Of a DNA stretch of 64,000 nucleotides, positions 50,303 to 58,717 are shown one piece after another (the first letter of the stretch is position 1; every line of letters begins with the position of its first letter). Source of the stretch: CAIYUC01 sp963682005 (GTDB lineage: Bacteria; Bacteroidota; Bacteroidia; Bacteroidales; FEN-979); contig OY820914.1 in NCBI GenBank assembly GCA_963682005.1, forward strand, positions 5,201,861 through 5,265,860. The letters run 5' to 3'. The notes under the pieces are model-generated. The model saw nothing but the letters and a program-made list of their open reading frames with translations, was not told where the DNA came from and searched no databases. The position numbers and the translations under genes were made by a program.

Positions 50303-51163
50303 ATGAAGATAAGCATAAGCGGTGCATCTGGATTCATAGGCAGCGAACTGATCCGGAGAACCATGGATAAGGGCTGGACATTCAATACCATCGACCGGAA
50401 TGCCTTGAAACTGCCGGATGAGGTTTTCCGGGAAACTATGATCGAAGGCAGCAATGTCGTCATAAACCTTTCAGGCGCAACCATCCTGAAAAGATGGACT
50501 ACCGAGTATAAGCAGGAAATTTATAACAGCAGGGTCAAAACAACCGCCAGGATCGCCCGGGCGATAAATGAAGCGGTCAACCCGCCCGGGTTGTTCATCT
50601 CTGCCTCAGCCGTTGGCATCTATTCAGGGGTGGGCACCCATACGGAAGAGAGCACAGACCTTGCACAGGATTTTATGGGCAAACTATGCGCCGATTGGGA
50701 AAGAGAAGCTCTTTCTGCAAACGGAAAAACCCGGGTGGTGATCCTGAGGAACGGCATCGTCCTGGGCAGCACAGGCGGCGCCCTGAAAACAATGCACGGC
50801 TTTTTCAGCGTCGGTCTTGGCGCTATTGTGGGCTCCGGAATGCAGCCATTATCATGGATCCATATCGCCGATCTCATGCGGATCATCCAGTTTATTGTGG
50901 AAAACGTATCCGTTTTCGGTATCATCAATGCGGTGGCACCAAACCCGACCACAAACCTCCATTTTTCGAAAACATTCGGCAAAGTGCTGAATCAGCCTGT
51001 CCTTCTTAAAACCCCGGTTTTTGCATTAAAGATGCTGTATGGTGAAGGATCCAGATCCCTGTCGGAAGGCCAGAATGTAATTCCGGAAAAACTGCTGAAA
51101 TTCGGGTTTGAATTCAGGTTCGAGACGATTGAGAAAGCGCTGATGGATCTTTATGGGAGGTGA
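50303..51163 (+). CDS. TIGR01777 family epimerase (SDR)
   Basis: The 286-residue extended SDR protein has the Rossmann motif 'SGASGFIGSELIRR' near the N-terminus, 'NLSGATILKRWTTEYKQEI' and 'RVKTTARIARAI'. The C-terminal DUF1731 segment is 'MLYGEGSRSLSEGQNVIPEK'. Relatives include cell-division-associated YfcH/SulA-like proteins; the substrate is unknown. It stands alone. A GTCACAGG array begins right after the TGA stop. Confidence 0.92.
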   Translation: MKISISGASGFIGSELIRRTMDKGWTFNTIDRNALKLPDEVFRETMIEGSNVVINLSGATILKRWTTEYKQEIYNSRVKTTARIARAINEAVNPPGLFISASAVGIYSGVGTHTEESTDLAQDFMGKLCADWEREALSANGKTRVVILRNGIVLGSTGGALKTMHGFFSVGLGAIVGSGMQPLSWIHIADLMRIIQFIVENVSVFGIINAVAPNPTTNLHFSKTFGKVLNQPVLLKTPVFALKMLYGEGSRSLSEGQNVIPEKLLKFGFEFRFETIEKALMDLYGR

Positions 51164-51290
51164 TCAGGTCACAAGGTCACAGGGTCACAGGGTCACAAGG
51201 TCACAGGGTGACAGAGTTACCATCAAATTAGAGTAACAATCCTCATAATTCGTAATCCGTAATTCGTAATTTATCCAGCATCCAGCATCA
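51164..51290. repeat. GTCACAGG array, CGTAATTC word and CCAGCAT word
   Basis: Six or so GTCACAGG/GTCACAAG octamers (51167-51210) begin after the epimerase stop, followed by 'AATTCGTAATCCGTAATTCG' and then 'CCAGCATCCAGCATC'. The last two words are shared with 36593 and 18878. The array ends about ten bases before the S46 gene stop. Confidence 0.88.
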
Positions 51291-51298
51291 ACCTGCAT

Positions 51299-53503
51299 CT
51301 AATCTACCAGCTTCATTTCCTTTAGCAGATGTCCCGCTCCCGCATACTTATCAATGATGAATAGACAGTAACGGATGTCAAGCGTGATATTCCGGCATTG
51401 ATCGGGATCATACATCAGGTCGCTCATGGTGCCTTCCCAGTTCCGGTCGAAATTCAGTCCGATTAGCCTTCCCTGCGAATCCAGTACAGGACTTCCTGAA
51501 TTCCCGCCCGTCGTATGGTTCGTTGCAATAAAGGCAATGTGCAACGTGCTGTCTTTATCGGCATATCGTCCGAAATCATGTGACAGGAATAATTTTTTTA
51601 GTTTCGGATCGACCTGGTAATCGTAAACTGCAGTATCCTCTTTCTCCAGGATCCCTTTGGAGGTTGTAAAATAATTATAATCAACGGCATCCGCAGGATG
51701 AAATCCGTCGATCTTTCCGTAGGCAATACGTAGGGTGGAATTCGCATCCGGATAGAATCGCTTGTCCTTCTGCATCTCCATCTGTGCTTCCATATATATT
51801 CGCTGAAGACTGTCAATCTTAGAATTCAGCTTTGTGACGACCGGGCTTATGTCCTGTTCATTTCGGAAGTAGATGCTTGACGCAAGCTGAAAGGCCGGAT
51901 CCTTCTTAATTGTCTTGATATTTGACCGGGTGAAATTCAACAGGAAACCTTTCACCTTTTCTGAATCCGATAAAACAGAATGTTGAAAAAGATCATCGGT
52001 GTAAGCCTGAAAATCATCCGTGTATTTCTTTCTGATCGTATCAAAAATACCCGGAAGATATTTCCTTTCCATGGACCTGCTCATCTCTGCCAGCATATAT
52101 GCCATGACCTTCCTGTCAATCCGTTCCTGGTAATCTTTAAAAAAGGCAGGCCAGGCCTTTCTCAGCTTTTCAACGGCCTTGTTCATTTCTCCTGCGTCGA
52201 ATTTCCCGGCGTTGCATATTTTCACAAGGTCCCTGTATGTACCCGCATAACGTACCAGTTCGATCGCCAGCCCCGCCTCCTGCAGGTAAACCGATGCAAG
52301 ATCAACCGGATTGAACACGTCATAAGTCTTCTTAAATTCAGGCAATAAAGCAGAATAATCGGGATTTGTATTTCCTTCTTCTGACCTCTGACCTCTATCC
52401 TCCATCCTCTGTCCTCCGTTCAAATCAGCCCATCGCTGGAATTCCTTCTCAAACGCCACCTTCCCGGTAAGCGCTTCATTTCTTCGTAAACCTTTGGTTT
52501 CCCCTTCCATCTTTTTCCATCCATTGGCAATGCCCTGGTATTTGTTGGAATACTGGATCCTGGTCAGCTTATCTTCATCCATGGCAGCAGCCATGATATC
52601 AAGCCTTTTCTCCCTGAGTTTTATCCTGACAGGGTTTTCTGCTTCGGCAATGAGTTCAGCTGCGTAAGATGGAATATACTCCCGGGTGGTTCCCGGATAA
52701 CCGAAAACGAAAGTAAAGTCTCCCTTCTCATAACCTTTCAATGAGACAGGCAGAAAGGAACCCGGGACATAGGGAACATTTTCTTTTGCAAACTCAGAAG
52801 GTTCATTGTTTTTATCGGCATAGATCCTGAATACAGAAAAATCACCTGTATGCCTTGGCCAAATCCAGTTGTCCGTGTCGCCTCCGAATTTTCCGATGCT
52901 TGCCGGTGGTGCCCCGACAAGACGAATATCCCTGAAAACCTTGTAAACCATTAAATAGTATTGGTTCCCGTAATAAAAAGGTCGCACGCGGGCCTCATTC
53001 TTTGTTCCCTTTACGGCCTCTTTTTCGATCTGTTCGGTATTTACCCTGATCAATTGGGATCGCTGCAGCAGATTCATTCCTGCGGTTATCCCTTCCAATG
53101 CCTTTGCGGTAACATCCTCCATCCGTACCAGAAGTGAGACAGTCAGCCCGCTGCAGGGCATTTCATCCTTTCGCGTGATGGCCCAGAACCCGTCATTCAG
53201 GAAATCATGCTGCACTGAGCTCAGGCGCTGAATAGATCCATACCCGCAATGATAGTTGGTAAAGATCAATCCTTCAGCCGAAACGATTTCCGCTGTACAT
53301 CCGCCTCCGAATAAAACAATGGCATCTTTCAGCGAAGAATGATTGGCACTGTATATGTCCTCAGCCGACAACTTCAGGCCCATTTGCTGCATTTCCCTTA
53401 TGTTCAGCTGCTCCAGAAGTGTCGGGATCCACATACCTTCCCCTGCCATCATTTTCAGACCCGAACAGGCAATGATCAGGGTAACAAACAGCATTCTCCC
53501 CAT
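51299..53503 (-). CDS. S46 family dipeptidyl peptidase, DPP11-like
   Basis: Exported serine peptidase. The frame opens at 53539, but ATG 53503 ('MGRMLFVTLIIACSGLKMMA') gives a cleaner signal peptide and avoids most of the overlap with trmB. Catalytic residues, numbered from 53539, are His97 ('TNYHCGYG'), Asp233 ('RHTGDF') and Ser681 ('TTGGNSGSPVLD'). The position 18 residues after Ser is Arg699 ('LNFDRNWEGTMSD'), where DPP11 has Arg and DPP7 has Gly, so preference for Asp/Glu at P1 is expected. Residues about 374-391 ('GGQRMEDRGQRSEEGN') are an in-frame insertion of repeat DNA. Confidence 0.92.
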   Translation of the reverse strand: MGRMLFVTLIIACSGLKMMAGEGMWIPTLLEQLNIREMQQMGLKLSAEDIYSANHSSLKDAIVLFGGGCTAEIVSAEGLIFTNYHCGYGSIQRLSSVQHDFLNDGFWAITRKDEMPCSGLTVSLLVRMEDVTAKALEGITAGMNLLQRSQLIRVNTEQIEKEAVKGTKNEARVRPFYYGNQYYLMVYKVFRDIRLVGAPPASIGKFGGDTDNWIWPRHTGDFSVFRIYADKNNEPSEFAKENVPYVPGSFLPVSLKGYEKGDFTFVFGYPGTTREYIPSYAAELIAEAENPVRIKLREKRLDIMAAAMDEDKLTRIQYSNKYQGIANGWKKMEGETKGLRRNEALTGKVAFEKEFQRWADLNGGQRMEDRGQRSEEGNTNPDYSALLPEFKKTYDVFNPVDLASVYLQEAGLAIELVRYAGTYRDLVKICNAGKFDAGEMNKAVEKLRKAWPAFFKDYQERIDRKVMAYMLAEMSRSMERKYLPGIFDTIRKKYTDDFQAYTDDLFQHSVLSDSEKVKGFLLNFTRSNIKTIKKDPAFQLASSIYFRNEQDISPVVTKLNSKIDSLQRIYMEAQMEMQKDKRFYPDANSTLRIAYGKIDGFHPADAVDYNYFTTSKGILEKEDTAVYDYQVDPKLKKLFLSHDFGRYADKDSTLHIAFIATNHTTGGNSGSPVLDSQGRLIGLNFDRNWEGTMSDLMYDPDQCRNITLDIRYCLFIIDKYAGAGHLLKEMKLVD
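52375..52421. repeat. TCTGACCTC / TCCATCCTC array inside the S46 gene
   Basis: 'TCTGACCTCTGACCTCTATC' then 'CTCCATCCTCTGTCCTCCG': the same words as the 25340 intergenic array. It is read in frame as a charged Gln/Arg/Glu-rich loop. Confidence 0.85.
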
Positions 53504-53528
53504 AAATTTGATATTTGATTGTTTGGAA

Positions 53529-54215
53529 TTATTCAGCAACAGGATTTCCGTTATTCAGCCTGAATTTCAGGTAACATATTTTCTTCCCCATTTCCAGCCA
53601 GATATTCTCATAGTACGTTTTGATCGTTCCGGCTTCATCCAGTTGCTGCATAGCATAAAGATCCCCTGTCGAAAACACAAGCTTATGCTTATATTTTGAG
53701 ATAATTTCTAATGTGTAGTTGTAAAAACCCTGGTTATCTGTTTTGAGATGGATGATCCCGTCAGGCTGAAGGATTTGCCGGTAACGGTCAAGAAAGACGG
53801 GAGATGTAAGCCGTTTTCTTTCCTTCCCGGTTTGCGGATCAGGGAAAGTGATCCATATTTCTGAAACCTCACCCGGCCCGAAGAATTTCTCAACATGATC
53901 AATCCGGCTCCGGATAAAGGCGACATTCTTCATCAGCTTTTCCTCGACGGTCTTGCAACCCCTCCAGAGTCGTGCACCTTTCATATCCACTCCGATGAAA
54001 TTCATGTCCGGGTATCTCTCAGCCAGGCCGATGGTGTATTCCCCTTTTCCGCATCCCAGTTCAACAATGACCGGATGATCATTGTGAAAAAAATCTTGTT
54101 TCCACCGTGATCTCAAATGGAGATCTGTAACCAGTTCGTGATATTTTACCTGGAAAAGATGAGGGAATGTCAGGTTTTCTTGAAAGTGTATCAGCTTTTT
54201 TTTAGGCACGGTCAA
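53529..54215 (-). CDS. trmB: tRNA (guanine-N7-)-methyltransferase
   Basis: The 228-residue SAM enzyme makes m7G46 in tRNAs. Family blocks are 'VIVELGCGKGEYTIGLAERY', 'NFIGVDMKGARLW', 'IWITFPDPQTGKERKRLTSP' and 'IHLKTDNQGFYNYTLE'. The start is TTG 54215 or GTG 54209, two codons later; neither can be excluded. It lies 3 nt after the HU/SPOR gene and overlaps the long form of the S46 gene by 11 nt. Confidence 0.94.
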   Translation of the reverse strand: MTVPKKKLIHFQENLTFPHLFQVKYHELVTDLHLRSRWKQDFFHNDHPVIVELGCGKGEYTIGLAERYPDMNFIGVDMKGARLWRGCKTVEEKLMKNVAFIRSRIDHVEKFFGPGEVSEIWITFPDPQTGKERKRLTSPVFLDRYRQILQPDGIIHLKTDNQGFYNYTLEIISKYKHKLVFSTGDLYAMQQLDEAGTIKTYYENIWLEMGKKICYLKFRLNNGNPVAE

Positions 54216-54218
54216 CCT

Positions 54219-55208
54219 TTATTTTTCAAGTAACCATGCTGCAGGATAACCTTTGACCCGGATCGTCGAAAGTCCCTCCAATGCTTCTTCCCTGATTGAA
54301 TAGCTATCGATACTCACGCGGTACAAGCCCGTTTTTGTCTGGTCAACGATGGTTGCATTATGGCCTTCACGGATGAGTTTTGAAACAAACCGTTCAGCAT
54401 TTTCCCTGACTTTGAAGGCTCCCACGATGATGGAAAATGGGCCTGTCTGATCATGGGAAATGGAGGCGACCTGCTTAGGTTCGCTGACCGGAGCAATAAC
54501 CGGTTTTTCCGAGGAGGCCCTTCCAGTGGAGGGGATGGTCATCGTAACCTTGTCCGGTGCCGGTGTTGATGCCGGCATTGTATTCACTGATGGTGAAAGC
54601 AGGCTTGAATAGCTGAGCGGGATATTCCTGATCTGATCGAATTGGGTGATCCCGAGAAAAGCAGCTGTTCCAAGAGGAATGATCAGGGCGGCAGCCCATT
54701 TCAGTGATTTGGGAAGGATCCGTCTCTTTGTGCCGGCCGGATCGATATACCTGGAAATCTTTCGTTCAATTCGACCCTGGGTGACTTCCCGATGGATGGG
54801 CAGGGAGATGAATGAATGCATTCCAAATGATTCATCAAGATAATTCACTTCTGTTTCCTGCTCAAACTGGATGTTGCCTTCCGGATCTGCAATCAACTCT
54901 CCGACATTTTCGATCAGAACATGCTTTCCCGATTTCAATAATGAATTACAATGTTCGGCAAAGCGCCCAAGTTCGCTGACAGCTTCTTCATAGGTAATCC
55001 CGCATTCATCTGCCAATCTTGATGCAAGAAGTCCGTCATTCTGACGAAGGTTTACATTGAAAAGCAATGATTTTGATGGGGGATGGAACGTGTGATGAAA
55101 CGTATCAATCCTGGCAGGCTGATAATTCCCGATAAATCCTCCGAGGCCTGGTATTATCACACAATCATGTTCAAACAGCAGGTCGGAAATGAATTTTTCA
55201 ATCCTCAT
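54219..55208 (-). CDS. HU-CCDC81 and SPOR domain-containing protein
   Basis: The 329-residue protein has an N-terminal pair of HU/CCDC81-type domains ('IEKFISDLLFEHDCVIIPGL', 'LLKSGKHVLIENVGEL'), a single membrane helix at about 169-187, a Pro/Thr/Ser linker and a C-terminal SPOR domain at about 255-328 ('FSIIVGAFKVRENAERFV'). The SPOR domain binds denuded peptidoglycan glycans, so the protein probably links the cytoplasm, possibly DNA, to the septal wall. The architecture is specific to Bacteroidetes. It lies upstream of trmB in the same direction. Confidence 0.9.
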   Translation of the reverse strand: MRIEKFISDLLFEHDCVIIPGLGGFIGNYQPARIDTFHHTFHPPSKSLLFNVNLRQNDGLLASRLADECGITYEEAVSELGRFAEHCNSLLKSGKHVLIENVGELIADPEGNIQFEQETEVNYLDESFGMHSFISLPIHREVTQGRIERKISRYIDPAGTKRRILPKSLKWAAALIIPLGTAAFLGITQFDQIRNIPLSYSSLLSPSVNTMPASTPAPDKVTMTIPSTGRASSEKPVIAPVSEPKQVASISHDQTGPFSIIVGAFKVRENAERFVSKLIREGHNATIVDQTKTGLYRVSIDSYSIREEALEGLSTIRVKGYPAAWLLEK

Positions 55209-55300
55209 GTTTCTCTTTTTGTATCAGACAAATAGTGCCCTGATGATCGGGCTCTGTCAATGCTCCTTAGCAAACACGAATATATTAAATAAATTAAAAG

Positions 55301-56053
55301 CTATAAGTATTTGTTAGTAATTTTTAATAAGTCCGCCGGGACATCAACAGAAATGCTTTCATATCCGGTGATTTTTATGGTGATGGAAAAGCCATTCTCG
55401 AGCCACCTCAGCTGCTCCAGGGATTCTGCCTGTTCAAGTGCCGATTCAGGCAGCCGGGTAATCGCATCAAGGGCTGACGGGGTGTATCCATAGATCCCGA
55501 TATGCTTAAAATATGCATGCATACTTAACCAATCCTTTTCTTCACTTCCGCGCAAATAGGGAATGCCGTACCTGCTGAAATAAATGGCTTTTGAATTCAC
55601 ATCCATGATCACTTTTACGACATTGTGGTCTTTGAGTTCATTTAAATCAGTGATTTTTTTTCCGAGCGTTGCGATGGTTGCATTCCCTTCACTGAAACAA
55701 CCTGCAAGTTCATCGATCTGCCCCGGATCAATAAAGGGTTCATCTCCCTGGATATTGATGATCACATCATATGATTCATTCCGGGACGATGAAAGCCTGG
55801 ATACCACTTCCTGGCAACGCTCTGTTCCGCTCCTGTTTTCTGCAGATGTCATCATGCATCTTCCGTTGAAAGAGGCGACATGAGTGGCGATCCGTTCATC
55901 ATCTGTGGCAATGATCACATCGGTGACTTGCTTGCTTTTCAGTGTTTGTTCATAAACACGCCGGATCATGGTTTTGCCGTTGATCTCGCAAAGGGGCTTC
56001 CCCGGAAAACGGGAGGATGCGTACCGTGAAGGAATTATTCCAAGGATTTTCAT
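55301..56053 (-). CDS. kdsB: 3-deoxy-manno-octulosonate cytidylyltransferase
   Basis: The 250-residue enzyme activates Kdo as CMP-Kdo for LPS inner core. Motifs are 'IIPSRYASSRFPGKPL', 'NIQGDEPFIDPGQIDEL' and 'HIGIYGYTPSALDAI'. The length is usual. It begins 4 nt after the deoxynucleoside kinase stop on the same strand, suggesting one message. Confidence 0.97.
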   Translation of the reverse strand: MKILGIIPSRYASSRFPGKPLCEINGKTMIRRVYEQTLKSKQVTDVIIATDDERIATHVASFNGRCMMTSAENRSGTERCQEVVSRLSSSRNESYDVIINIQGDEPFIDPGQIDELAGCFSEGNATIATLGKKITDLNELKDHNVVKVIMDVNSKAIYFSRYGIPYLRGSEEKDWLSMHAYFKHIGIYGYTPSALDAITRLPESALEQAESLEQLRWLENGFSITIKITGYESISVDVPADLLKITNKYL

Positions 56054-56057
56054 GCAG

Positions 56058-56672
56058 CTAAAAGAGTCCGTGAAGCTGGGCGTTGATCCGTTCGATCACA
56101 TCACCAAGGTGTTCCGGATTCTCTTCAATATTCAGGTTGTCGACATCTACGATAAGCAGTTTGCCGAGGGTATAATTGTTGATCCATTCTTCGTACCGTT
56201 CATTCAGGTTTTTCAGGTAATCCAGGCGTATTGCGTTTTCGTATTCCCTGCCGCGTTTCTGGATCTGGTTTACCAGCGTGGGAACACTTGCCCGTAAATA
56301 GATCAGCAGGTCAGGTGCCTGGATCAATGAGCTCATAAGCTCAAAAAGTGAGGAATAGTTATCAAAATCCCTTGTACTCATGAGGTTCATCGAGTGCAGG
56401 TTGGGTGCGAATATATTGGCATCCTCATAAATGGTCCTGTCCTGTACGACGGTCTTCCCCGATTTCCGGATGTTGATGACCTGCCTGAACCTGCTGTTCA
56501 GGAAATAGATCTGCAGGTTGAACGACCATCGCTGCATGTCTTCATAAAAACTGTTCAGATATGGATTTGATTCCACATCTTCAAAATGAGGTTCCCACCC
56601 GAAGTGTTTGGAAAGCAACCGTGTCAGCGTTGTTTTCCCCGAGCCGATATTTCCGGCGATAGCAATATGCAT
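56058..56672 (-). CDS. Deoxynucleoside kinase family protein
   Basis: The 204-residue P-loop kinase has Walker A 'AGNIGSGKTTLTRLLSKHF', the 'QDRTIYEDANIFA' DRS-like block and 'LLIYLRASVPTLVNQIQKRG' LID region. It phosphorylates deoxynucleosides in salvage; base specificity is not evident. An in-frame start at 56696 overlaps a TAAGTTTG promoter match, so the ATG at 56672 ('MHIAIAGNIGSG') is preferred. kdsB follows after 4 nt. Confidence 0.94.
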   Translation of the reverse strand: MHIAIAGNIGSGKTTLTRLLSKHFGWEPHFEDVESNPYLNSFYEDMQRWSFNLQIYFLNSRFRQVINIRKSGKTVVQDRTIYEDANIFAPNLHSMNLMSTRDFDNYSSLFELMSSLIQAPDLLIYLRASVPTLVNQIQKRGREYENAIRLDYLKNLNERYEEWINNYTLGKLLIVDVDNLNIEENPEHLGDVIERINAQLHGLF

Positions 56673-56693
56673 ATGTGATCTGAATTGAACTTT

Positions 56694-56701
56694 CAAACTT
56701 A
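56694..56701 (-). promoter_or_regulatory. -7 element TAAGTTTG, deoxynucleoside kinase-kdsB
   Basis: A - strand TAnnTTTG match 21 nt before ATG 56672. Confidence 0.55.
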
Positions 56702-56769
56702 GTAAAAAGTAACCTCAATAAAACAAGGATCATGATAAAATCTGAAAACTTTTCCCGGTGCGGCATGGA

Positions 56770-58290
56770 TCAATGCTCTAATTGCGCGATGATCTCATCA
56801 ATGTACTTGCGGTCGTTTGAAAGGCGGGGGACTTTATACTGCCCGCCAAGCCTTCCTTTTGATTTCAGCCAGTTATAAAAAGTATTCCTGGGGAGAACCC
56901 GGATCAGGGGCTCTCCAAGGATCATCCCATGATAACGTTTTGCTTCATAGTCAGAATTGATCGACTTAAGTGCAGTATCAAAGGTGCTGGTAAAAAATTC
57001 GAGATCCGGGGGTAGTTTATCAAATTCGATCAGCCATTCATGGGCGCCTTTGTTAACACCATCGAAATAAACAGGCGCGGCTGTATACTCCGAAATGGTT
57101 GCATTACAACGCTCACAGGCGATCTCCAGGGCTTTCTCCGCATTGTCGATGATCAGCTCCTCTCCGAATGCATTGATAAAATTGCGCGTTCTGCCTGTGA
57201 TCCTGATGCGGAAAGGATTAAGGGTGGTGAACATGACGGTGTCACCGATGATATAACGCCATAACCCGGCATTGGTGGAGATCACCATGGCATAATTGAC
57301 GCCGGTTTTAACATCACCCAACGTAATTGTTGCGGGATTGGCATCCTGGATGTTCCCGACAGGGATGAATTCATAATAAATGCCATAATCGAGCATAAGA
57401 AGCATGTCATCCGCTTCATCCCTGTCCTGGATCCCAAAAAAACCTTCGGATGCGTTATATGTTTCAAGGTAATTGACACTACCCGACGGCAGAAGAGATT
57501 TAAACTGTTCGCGGTAAGGACCGAAATTAACCCCACCGTGCATGAAGAGCTCAAAGTTCGGCCAGACCTGGAGCAGGTTTGACTTCCCGGTGATCTCAAG
57601 GATCCTTTTAAAAAGAAGCATGGTCCATGAGGGTACTCCTGAACAACTGGTCACGTTATGTGGGATAGTGACCCTGGCCATCTTCTCGATCTTGCCCTCC
57701 CACTCGTCCATAAGCGCTATGGTCAGGTTGGGAGTACGCCTCAATTCGGCCCAAAGCGGAAGGTTCTGAATAATGATGGCCGACAGGTCCCCCTCATAAT
57801 AATAGGACTCATTGTTGATCTCAGTGATATGGTGACTACCTGCCATAGCAATGCTTCGACCGTCGAAAAGGAGTGTCTCAGGGTGATTGTTGCAATAGAT
57901 GGATAAGAGATCCTTTCCTCCTTTGTAGTGGCACTCTTCAAGAGCTTCTGCGCTTACCGGGATAAACTTGCTCTTATCACTGGTCGTTCCGGAGGATTTT
58001 GCGAACCATTTAATTTCTGAAGGCCAGAGGATGTTCTGCTCACCCTTGCGAAGCCGTTCCACGAAAGGTTTAACAGAATCATAATCATTCAGGGGGACCC
58101 TTTCCCTGAATTTATCTGGATTATCAATGCTTTTATAATCATATTTCCTGCCCCATTCCGTTCCACGGGCCGTGGAGCAAAGATTGATAAGCCAGTCATT
58201 CTGAACTTCAAGCGGGTATTTGATAAATAACTCGATCTGATGGATCCGTTGCTTCATCAGCCAGGAAATAACAGAATTGATCAGTGGCAT
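56770..58290 (-). CDS. GH3 family acyl-adenylate/amido synthetase-like protein
   Basis: The 506-residue member of the GH3 superfamily (PF03321) has the adenylate-forming motif 'KSSGTTSDKSKFIPVS', then 'CSGVPSWTMLLFKRILEI', 'YNASEGFFGIQDR' and 'FINAFGEELIIDNAEKALE'. Plant GH3 enzymes conjugate amino acids to auxin or jasmonate; bacterial members in Bacteroidetes have no established substrate. It has its own promoter match and a 97-nt gap to the next gene. Confidence 0.93.
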   Translation of the reverse strand: MPLINSVISWLMKQRIHQIELFIKYPLEVQNDWLINLCSTARGTEWGRKYDYKSIDNPDKFRERVPLNDYDSVKPFVERLRKGEQNILWPSEIKWFAKSSGTTSDKSKFIPVSAEALEECHYKGGKDLLSIYCNNHPETLLFDGRSIAMAGSHHITEINNESYYYEGDLSAIIIQNLPLWAELRRTPNLTIALMDEWEGKIEKMARVTIPHNVTSCSGVPSWTMLLFKRILEITGKSNLLQVWPNFELFMHGGVNFGPYREQFKSLLPSGSVNYLETYNASEGFFGIQDRDEADDMLLMLDYGIYYEFIPVGNIQDANPATITLGDVKTGVNYAMVISTNAGLWRYIIGDTVMFTTLNPFRIRITGRTRNFINAFGEELIIDNAEKALEIACERCNATISEYTAAPVYFDGVNKGAHEWLIEFDKLPPDLEFFTSTFDTALKSINSDYEAKRYHGMILGEPLIRVLPRNTFYNWLKSKGRLGGQYKVPRLSNDRKYIDEIIAQLEH

Positions 58291-58315
58291 CTACGTTTAC
58301 AGGTTGATTGTTTGT

Positions 58316-58323
58316 CAAAAATA
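58316..58323 (-). promoter_or_regulatory. -7 element TATTTTTG, GH3 gene
   Basis: A - strand TAnnTTTG match 26 nt before the start at 58290. Confidence 0.55.
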
Positions 58324-58557
58324 CAATATAAAAAATAAATAATTCACGAAAAACCGTCTCACGAATTTAAAAATCTGTTACTTTTACGCCCGAATTGTTA
58401 AGGTTAAACAATAACAATTTAATCCAACATCTTGTTTTTCAATTATATTAAGCATAACATACTACGTTTGCCGCGAAATATACCCGGAAAAATGCTGAAC
58501 GTTTCCTCATGGTTGAAAAATATTAAGAAAAAGTAATGCAATTCAACAATTCTTTTA

Positions 58558-58565
58558 TACCTTTG
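58558..58565 (+). promoter_or_regulatory. -7 element TACCTTTG, orphan response regulator
   Basis: A full match that would give a leader of about 145 nt before ATG 58718. The 427-nt gap 58291-58717 is AT-rich, carries the divergent promoters and lacks the tandem arrays found in most other large gaps. Confidence 0.5.
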
Positions 58566-58717
58566 TTAAACCTAACACATTTTTTTGAATTGAACGGGTT
58601 AAGTGCATGGATTTCATGATAGATAAGGAATCCAAACATAATCAACCGATAATCCATTAATAGAACAATATTATTACAATATTTCTGTTATATCAGTTAT
58701 AAACAAAACATAAAAAA

